Below, in pieces: positions 59,160 through 64,000 of a DNA stretch of 64,000 bases. Below the pieces are notes generated by a model, which was not told the origin of the DNA, did no database searches, and saw only the letters and a list, made by a program, of their open reading frames with translations. The stretch lies in the NCBI RefSeq assembly GCF_014879975.1, contig NZ_CP062500.1, forward strand, positions 3,038,001 to 3,102,000. Direction: 5' to 3'. The translations under genes were made by a program, and so were the position numbers. Positions within the stretch are counted from its first letter, which is position 1. Each line of letters opens with the position of its first letter. This DNA comes from Vibrio bathopelagicus. GTDB taxonomy: Bacteria; Pseudomonadota; Gammaproteobacteria; Enterobacterales; Vibrionaceae.

Positions 59160-59593
59160 TTGAACAACACTATGGTGATATCAGTATCAATGATGCACTG
59201 CTCTCGTCATTAGAGAGCCTTCTAGCAGGTCACACACTACCTGAGCATGCTGAGCGACTGGTACTGAACTGCCGTCAAATGAGTTACTACCGCCACCGTC
59301 AAGGACTGCACCCTATAGAGATACAGCTCAAACGAGAGTCAATCTCAGAGCCATGGGTCATCGTGTTCTTTGCAAGCTTTTCTTACCCTAATGACAACAG
59401 TACTTCAGTAGAGCCAGAATTGTACTTTCACCTTGCTAATCGTTGGTTTTATCAACCCGATACAGGTACAACGGATTTATCTCATCCAGAAGTGCAAGAG
59501 GTGCTCTCTGCTTGGGTGAACGCATTAACTCGCCACCTAAACCGAAACGTCTTTGATAGCGTGCAACTCTCGCTAGTCAGCTCGTTTAACTAA
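59156..59593 (+). CDS. DUF2787-family protein, first copy
   Basis: The 145-residue soluble protein has the DUF2787 core ([54 protein letters not shown]). The family has no known function and is common on Vibrio islands, often in pairs. It overlaps the radC-like gene by four bases. Confidence 0.85.
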   Translation: MIEQHYGDISINDALLSSLESLLAGHTLPEHAERLVLNCRQMSYYRHRQGLHPIEIQLKRESISEPWVIVFFASFSYPNDNSTSVEPELYFHLANRWFYQPDTGTTDLSHPEVQEVLSAWVNALTRHLNRNVFDSVQLSLVSSFN

Positions 59594-59639
59594 TCCCCTA
59601 CCTACTTTCTGATTTATCCCTAAACAAGGAGGACTGTCG

Positions 59640-60083
59640 ATGTCCCAATTAGCCTTTACGTCATTACCTCTACCTGTTTCTAAGAAGCTGTATGCGTTAC
59701 TCAATGTGCGTTACTCGGCACATTTGCTTAACAATGAAACGCTCTCCACCAGCCGTCATGTGGTCTTTAACTTTCGTGATAAAACTTACAGTGCTGATGC
59801 TGGTGGCTTTCACCCTGTCGAAATGTCTATTTGCCAATCTTCAACAGGAGAATGGTGTATTGAGTACATTACGGACTTTGCTTATATGGGGAGCTACTAC
59901 CCTGAGTTTGAGAGGAATTTGGATTTTGACTTTCGCGCTCGTCAATGCTTTGCCAGCTATCACGGTTGGTTTTCAATGAAAGATAACCGTAACGCTGTCG
60001 AGCTGTATCGATTGTGGGAGAGTAATTTTCTCGCATACGTTGAGATGGAGGCATTCGACGACATTACCCTTACCCCGCAATAA
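59640..60083 (+). CDS. DUF2787-family protein, second copy
   Basis: The 147 residues share the layout of the preceding gene: HVVFNFRDKTYSADAGGFHPVEMSI, then ITDFAYMGSYYPEFERNLDFDF and QCFASYHGWFS. The two DUF2787 genes are paralogues but diverged. The start follows AAGGAGG. The stop is 3 bp before the small membrane-protein gene. Confidence 0.88.
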   Translation: MSQLAFTSLPLPVSKKLYALLNVRYSAHLLNNETLSTSRHVVFNFRDKTYSADAGGFHPVEMSICQSSTGEWCIEYITDFAYMGSYYPEFERNLDFDFRARQCFASYHGWFSMKDNRNAVELYRLWESNFLAYVEMEAFDDITLTPQ

Positions 60084-60086
60084 CTC

Positions 60087-60263
60087 ATGACTTCCCTTCT
60101 TCTACAAACCATCAAACTTATCTCTGCCCTCATCACGTTACTTTCTCTTTCCCCTTTATTTGGTGCCATTGGAACCCTAACGACCTTAGGCTTTCTGGTG
60201 GTACTGCTGATTGGGTTGCTGGTAGCCATCTCAGAGCTGAGAGATAAAAACAACCATCGATAA
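60087..60263 (+). CDS. Small membrane protein (58 residues)
   Basis: Starting three bases after the DUF2787 stop, an ATG opens a 58-codon reading with two hydrophobic segments (TIKLISALITLLSLSPLFG and TLTTLGFLVVLLIGLLVAI) and a charged tail (SELRDKNNHR). Tight spacing and a sensible membrane topology support it, but no ribosome site stands out. Function unknown. Confidence 0.65.
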   Translation: MTSLLLQTIKLISALITLLSLSPLFGAIGTLTTLGFLVVLLIGLLVAISELRDKNNHR

Positions 60264-60315
60264 TGTTAATCGACTCACGCTTTCGCTAAGCCGATTGATG
60301 GCGCTTTAACCGTTG

Positions 60316-60361
60316 GACATTATGTGTCGAACCCACCTCTATTCTCCCGACATTAAATGTC
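60316..60361. promoter_or_regulatory. Pair of GACAT palindromes upstream of the WYL regulator
   Basis: GACAT-TAT-GTGTC (60316-60328) and GACAT-TAA-ATGTC (60349-60361) are inverted repeats. Their centres are 33 bp apart, i.e. about three helical turns, and they end 39 bp before the WYL start. They are good candidates for operators of the regulator encoded next to them. Confidence 0.6.
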
Positions 60362-60400
60362 CGACTCCGGTGTGGAGCGCTATGTATTGAGAGAGTAGTC

Positions 60401-61168
60401 ATGAGCAATAAAACCAGCATTGAAGGCTTATCTGCTTTGCTGCACACGCTGATGCTTATTCCTCAACATCGATGGATCACCGTTAGGGAGTTGCAGCAGC
60501 AGTTAGCCCTAATCGATATCCACCGCACCACGCGCAGTATCAAACGCTACCTCGATGACATCATTGTGGAGGTGTTTAACGTGGAGTGTGATTCGATGAG
60601 CATGCCCCATGTTTACCGAAAAACATCCGAGCAGTTGCTGACGTTCAATAAGCAAGAAATGCTCTATTGGCAACTGACCAACAAGTACTTACAACCGCTT
60701 ATTCCTGATGTACTGAATTATGGACAGGGTCGGTCCTCGGAGAGAGATAAACCCTTACCGGATAAGGCTTCAGCCATTTCAAAAGAACGACTTTGGCTAA
60801 GCAAAGTACACCTCAACCTACCTAATACGAGAAGCTGGAGTAACAAGCAGCAACAAGTCTTAGGGTCAGTCCATGAAGCATTACTTAACAACCGAATGCT
60901 AAAGGTCTCTAGCCAAGCTTTGCAGCAAGAGCAAACGCTCATTGAACCACTGGGACTCTCGGTTCAATGTGACGCGCTCTTGCTGCTCTTTCGGTTATCC
61001 GACCAACATCCAATACACACCGTTGCCTTACCACTCATCGATGAGGCCAGTGTATCGACATTTTCATTTACCTATCCCTCTGACTTCAATGTTGAGCAGT
61101 TCATGCTGGCTCACGAAGGAGCAGGCTACCCAGAATTTCACTCACCAATGAGGAGAGTAAACCCATGA
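60401..61168 (+). CDS. WYL-domain transcriptional regulator
   Basis: The 255-residue protein has an N-terminal winged helix-turn-helix (RWITVRELQQQLALIDIHRTTRSIKRYLDDI, about 26-56) and a C-terminal WYL-like domain (KVSSQALQQEQTLIEPLGLSVQCDALLLLFR). WYL proteins such as BrxR and CapW repress defence loci. It lies in the element backbone and may control itself and the downstream small-protein genes. The stop overlaps the next gene (ATGA). Confidence 0.83.
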   Translation: MSNKTSIEGLSALLHTLMLIPQHRWITVRELQQQLALIDIHRTTRSIKRYLDDIIVEVFNVECDSMSMPHVYRKTSEQLLTFNKQEMLYWQLTNKYLQPLIPDVLNYGQGRSSERDKPLPDKASAISKERLWLSKVHLNLPNTRSWSNKQQQVLGSVHEALLNNRMLKVSSQALQQEQTLIEPLGLSVQCDALLLLFRLSDQHPIHTVALPLIDEASVSTFSFTYPSDFNVEQFMLAHEGAGYPEFHSPMRRVNP

Positions 61169-61545
61169 CCAAACTAAAACATCGACTAAACCAATCGGTT
61201 CGATACGCAGTCACGATGGCCCTGTTTATTGGAGCAACAGGATGCACTGAGCAGGAAGAGTCTCCTGAAGCCGTTGCGGATATAGAAGTATCGATCTCCA
61301 CCAACTCTCATTGGGGAAGCTTAGTCTTTGACCTACAAGCCATCACCAACAACACCGTCATCACCGACGTTGTAATTAACCGAGGTAATTGTCGTATTCC
61401 TGCTGGCACGGCCTCAGAGCTCTCTAGAAACGTTTCATTGAAGTTCGGTGAAACCTACACGGGATATAGCAACAACTGCACCGTCGATAACGTGAAAGAA
61501 ATTGAAGTCACTTCAACGGCTGGCACCTTTGTTTACACCTTCTAA
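61165..61545 (+). CDS. Small predicted lipoprotein
   Basis: The 126-residue protein has a signal segment and lipobox (IGATGC, Cys near 29), then about 97 residues rich in Ser/Thr/Val with an even pattern of beta-strand type segments. Two further cysteines (NRGNCRI and SNNCTVD) could form a disulfide. No family recognised. It overlaps the WYL gene by four bases. Confidence 0.7.
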   Translation: MTKLKHRLNQSVRYAVTMALFIGATGCTEQEESPEAVADIEVSISTNSHWGSLVFDLQAITNNTVITDVVINRGNCRIPAGTASELSRNVSLKFGETYTGYSNNCTVDNVKEIEVTSTAGTFVYTF

Positions 61546-61595
61546 ACCGAAAGCAAAACGACTCATCTATTTATCAATACCAATAAGGATCGAAT

Positions 61596-61832
61596 ATGAA
61601 AAACATCACAACAAACACACTTGTTCTACTGACTACCCTAGCATCACCTTTTGTTTTGGCTCAAGGTGGTGGTTCGCTTGGAGGTAATCCATCGGTAGAC
61701 ACGGGAGCGGTTAACGTCAGTGTAGGTAAATGCACTCAATACAAGCTAGATGTGAAAGCAGCCCTAATCGCAGGTAAACAGGTATCGTCAGTTACGGTTC
61801 CTAAAGGTTGTGAAGCGATCACAGAAAAGTAA
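61596..61832 (+). CDS. Small secreted protein
   Basis: The 78-residue protein starts MKNITTNTLVLLTTLASPFVLAQ, a clear signal peptide cleaved near residue 23. The mature part of about 55 residues begins GGGSLGGNPSVDTG and has two cysteines (GKCTQYK and PKGCEAI), likely a disulfide. Function unknown. It starts 51 bp after the lipoprotein gene, behind AAGGAT, and is followed by a terminator. Confidence 0.7.
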   Translation: MKNITTNTLVLLTTLASPFVLAQGGGSLGGNPSVDTGAVNVSVGKCTQYKLDVKAALIAGKQVSSVTVPKGCEAITEK

Positions 61833-61861
61833 TACCACCAGCAAAGGCTAAAAATGACAAT

Positions 61862-61892
61862 GGGGAGCGTTATCGCTCCCTATTCTTTTTTT
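61862..61892 (+). terminator. Intrinsic terminator of the radC-like to secreted-protein cluster
   Basis: GGGAGCG-TTAT-CGCTCCC followed by TATTCTTTTTTT, 30 bp after the small secreted protein. Confidence 0.9.
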
Positions 61893-62123
61893 GCTTCTGT
61901 ACATAAAAACACTTTCGGATTGGCGGTGCTCGTAACCGAGTGTAGCTCTCTTAAAAGACAACGCCGCACCCAATACTCCTTGTGTCAATGGAACCATAAC
62001 TAACTCTTTGATAGCGATAAGCTTAATGACTCATACCATTTAAAGTAGACGCATTTTCCAGTCGACGTATAAGCAAGACCACATTTTACATTCGGTATAG
62101 GGTTGTGGCCTACCTTCCCTTAT

Positions 62124-63413
62124 TTACACCGTTTGTGATTGTACAAGAGCAGACTCACGAATCTGCTTCTCTTTGAAACTCGATAATATAAACATCATCA
62201 TGTATCCAGAGCACAATGCGGTAATGATCGCCACGACATTGTCAGTAAACGCCGATATTACATAGAACATAATTACTAGCGTTGCGATACCCGCGAGGCG
62301 TATAAATAGACTCGTTTTAAAGTGCCCGTTTGCTTTAATGTAGGCCAGTTGGTAGGCATTCAGCATCATAAAAATGAAGAACATCGAGAAGTGGAACAGT
62401 ACTGGTACCGCTCCGATATATTCAGCAGGGAAAAGCGCTTCTACAAGGTTCGAACCAAACAGCAGCATCGTCAAGAAAAACGCCCCGCTGACAACAAATG
62501 ACAACTTAAACACCCATCGACGGATAAGCTGAATCTCAGAGAATTCACCATTTCGTACCTTCACAGACAGTTCAGGCAGAACAAAGCGGTAAATTGGGAA
62601 TACGAATAACATCGTCATGTATGTGAAGACCGGACGCACTACAACCTGAAAATCGCCCAGTTCATCGACGCTGAAGTAGCGTATAGTCAACAACACAGCA
62701 ATGTAAATCATAAGAATGCTTGCTCCTGCTTCGAGTGTTGCAGTAAAGCTTTTTTTCACATAACCGTACATGTCTGAATTAAGCTGCACAGGCTTAATTG
62801 GCAGGGTCGATATCTCTTTTCTTCGGCTGATATACATATAGAGCGCCGTTATTAACGAAGATATGGTCAAACCATAGAACAACGCCGTTAACGCACTGAA
62901 TCCAGCAATATAGTAAGCGAATAGAAACAAAGCCACGTTCAACGCAGGATCAAGCCAAGTGGTACGGTTAGTGATATCGTACAAACGATACATGGCAACT
63001 AAATTGGCAAAGTAGAGCTTAAGCCCCAAACCAAAAATGATGCCCACCAACTGTAAGTATTCGACACCAATATCTAAGCTGTGCTTGATGTAAGGAATCA
63101 CCCCACCCCACGTCATTAGAACGACGAAAATAAGGGTAAAGCGGAAGATATTGATAATATCGATATCATTCTTAGTTTGAGAATACGTCACGACCATGGA
63201 TGAGCGGAAGCCCGTCATCAGAATCATGGACAGAGAAATGATATCAACGACAGTATGAAAGAGTGCCAAATCGGCTTTTGCTACCCACCCCGCAAGCCAG
63301 ATCTTGAAGGTAAAACCTATCGCAATGCTGAGTAATGTTGCCCATATACCGGAAAGAAACGCCTTCTTTACCTTGGTGACTGATTGTGAATGCATTTCGA
63401 ATACTACTGTCAT
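62124..63413 (-). CDS. Wzx-like oligosaccharide flippase (MOP superfamily)
   Basis: The 429-residue protein (MTVVFEMHSQSVTKVKKAFL) has about 12 to 14 hydrophobic segments and the general layout of Wzx/MATE-type polysaccharide transporters. No glycosyltransferase or polymerase gene is near, which is unusual for Wzx. An in-frame GTG at 63473 has no properly spaced ribosome site; the ATG at 63413 follows AAGGGGAAC. Function in the island is unknown. Confidence 0.75.
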   Translation of the reverse strand: MTVVFEMHSQSVTKVKKAFLSGIWATLLSIAIGFTFKIWLAGWVAKADLALFHTVVDIISLSMILMTGFRSSMVVTYSQTKNDIDIINIFRFTLIFVVLMTWGGVIPYIKHSLDIGVEYLQLVGIIFGLGLKLYFANLVAMYRLYDITNRTTWLDPALNVALFLFAYYIAGFSALTALFYGLTISSLITALYMYISRRKEISTLPIKPVQLNSDMYGYVKKSFTATLEAGASILMIYIAVLLTIRYFSVDELGDFQVVVRPVFTYMTMLFVFPIYRFVLPELSVKVRNGEFSEIQLIRRWVFKLSFVVSGAFFLTMLLFGSNLVEALFPAEYIGAVPVLFHFSMFFIFMMLNAYQLAYIKANGHFKTSLFIRLAGIATLVIMFYVISAFTDNVVAIITALCSGYMMMFILSSFKEKQIRESALVQSQTV

Positions 63414-63680
63414 AGGTGAGTTCCCCTTATGGTATTGAAAACTATTCTCATTTACAACAAAACTCTGTTGCACCTCCTACGACTCTAGGGAAAAGTATGC
63501 TAGCCAGCAAAATGCGCTACTACCTGCTCTCGCCCCCACATCGCATCAGCCTATGGATATATGTTATCTATAAAAACGCTTAACGCTATCCTAAAGACGA
63601 ATCACTGTTCCTAGGGGGCAAGGCATAAATACGACCGCACAGCCTGCTAGCGGTCTGCCAACAAACTGTGCTCTATCTTC

Positions 63681-64000
63681 TTACTCGGCTTCTGCCGCTT
63701 CAACGGCTAACAAGTCTGCCATGTCATTACCCTTATTACCTGAATGAGCTTTGACCTTTCTTACCTCTACGTATTTCTGTGAACGCAGTTCGTCGATTTG
63801 TTGCCATAGATGGCGGTTCTTTACTGGCTTTTTGTCTGACTTACGCCAACCTTTATCCTTCCAGTTATCTAACCAACCGTTATACCCCTTCACACAAAAG
63901 TCACTGTCTGAGTAGATGACATCGCCATCCTGCGCATACTCTAGACCTTCGATTAAGGCCATTAGCTCTAATTCTGCATTGGTGGTACTGCGTCTGATAG
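63681..64000 (-). CDS. rnhA: RNase HI, C-terminal part (5' end beyond window)
   Basis: RNase HI degrades RNA in RNA-DNA hybrids. The visible part reads STTNAELELMALIEGLEYAQDG, IYSDSDFCVKGYNGWLDNWKDKGWR, and VKAHSGNKGNDMADLLAVEAA, the family motifs with the Glu, Asp, His and last Asp active-site positions. It runs off the right edge without a start, so the N-terminal strand with the first Asp is not seen. From memory VSP-II also carries an RNase H gene beside its AlpA-like gene, which would fit a backbone role here. The 267 bp before it to the flippase start hold nothing recognisable. Confidence 0.9.
   Translation of the reverse strand, partial: IRRSTTNAELELMALIEGLEYAQDGDVIYSDSDFCVKGYNGWLDNWKDKGWRKSDKKPVKNRHLWQQIDELRSQKYVEVRKVKAHSGNKGNDMADLLAVEAAEAE

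Larger units (their letters stand above)
38359..64000. mobile_element. Integrative element / defence island inserted in mutS (right end outside window)
   Basis: The conserved chromosome stops inside mutS codon 9-10. The following 25.6 kb contain an AlpA regulator, toxin-antitoxin genes, type I RM, a reverse transcriptase, QatABCD and a backbone module (radC-like, DUF2787 twice, WYL regulator, RNase HI) seen in Vibrio islands such as VSP-II. No integrase, conjugation or capsid gene is in the window. Boundaries are inferred from the mutS break on the left only; the right attachment site is not visible. From memory, a mobile element in mutS causing hypermutation was reported for V. splendidus 12B01. 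Confidence 0.8.

Noticed and set aside
38359..64000. Integrase, conjugation or prophage structural genes
   Set aside because: None of the readings in the island resembles a tyrosine or serine recombinase, a relaxase, a type IV secretion component, a capsid or a tail protein; these may lie beyond the right edge.

Overview
The window comes from a marine Vibrio, most likely of the V. splendidus clade. The evidence is the typical Vibrio core gene content and order (pyruvate dehydrogenase with pdhR, ampD-nadC, pilABCD-coaE-zapD-yacG, rpsP-rimM-trmD-rplS, luxS-gshA, oadGAB-tRNA-csrA-lysC-alaS-recA-pncC) and protein sequences that match Vibrio orthologues almost end to end. All identifications are from reading the translations; no database search was run.

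Core chromosome, 1-38358. On the minus strand lie aceF (cut by the window edge), aceE and pdhR, with two PdhR operators upstream, then ampD. On the plus strand follow nadC, the competence/type IV pilus set pilA-pilB-pilC-pilD, coaE, zapD and yacG. Then come the minus-strand ribosomal operon rpsP-rimM-trmD-rplS and ffh, the plus-strand ypjD and corB/yfjD genes, and a minus-strand run of luxS, a lysozyme-like lipoprotein, gshA, an M16 protease, yqaA and a quinone-oxidoreductase-like gene. The sodium-pumping oxaloacetate decarboxylase genes oadG and oadA carry four single-base homopolymer length changes, while oadB is intact. A tRNA locus with eight tRNA-Arg(ACG) and two tRNA-Ser(GCT) genes follows, seven of the Arg genes in a 147-148 bp tandem array. 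csrA, lysC, alaS, recA (with a LexA box) and pncC close the core part.

Mobile element, 38359 to beyond 64000. Divergent from pncC the sequence starts like mutS (GTG start, then residues KADQKHTP) but leaves the mutS reading after nine codons. Everything to the right is therefore read as a mobile element integrated at the 5' end of mutS; its integrase and right end lie outside the window. Its cargo is a defence island: an AlpA-type regulator, a DarG-like macrodomain antitoxin with no DarT toxin, a toxSAS alarmone-synthetase toxin with a Panacea/SocA-type antitoxin, a type I restriction-modification system (hsdR, hsdM, hsdS) followed by a reverse transcriptase and an overlapping RecB-like nuclease gene, two unrecognised plus-strand genes, and a complete QatABCD system. 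The right part carries a backbone module resembling VSP-II-type Vibrio islands: radC-like, two DUF2787 genes, a 58-residue membrane protein, a WYL regulator with a pair of palindromes upstream, a small lipoprotein, a small secreted protein, a flippase and a truncated-by-window RNase HI.

The most unusual points are the island splitting mutS, the reverse transcriptase plus RecB-like nuclease placed behind an intrinsic terminator at the end of a type I RM operon, the toxSAS-Panacea pair beside an orphan DarG, and a near-identical upstream motif shared by two gene clusters on either side of QatABCD.
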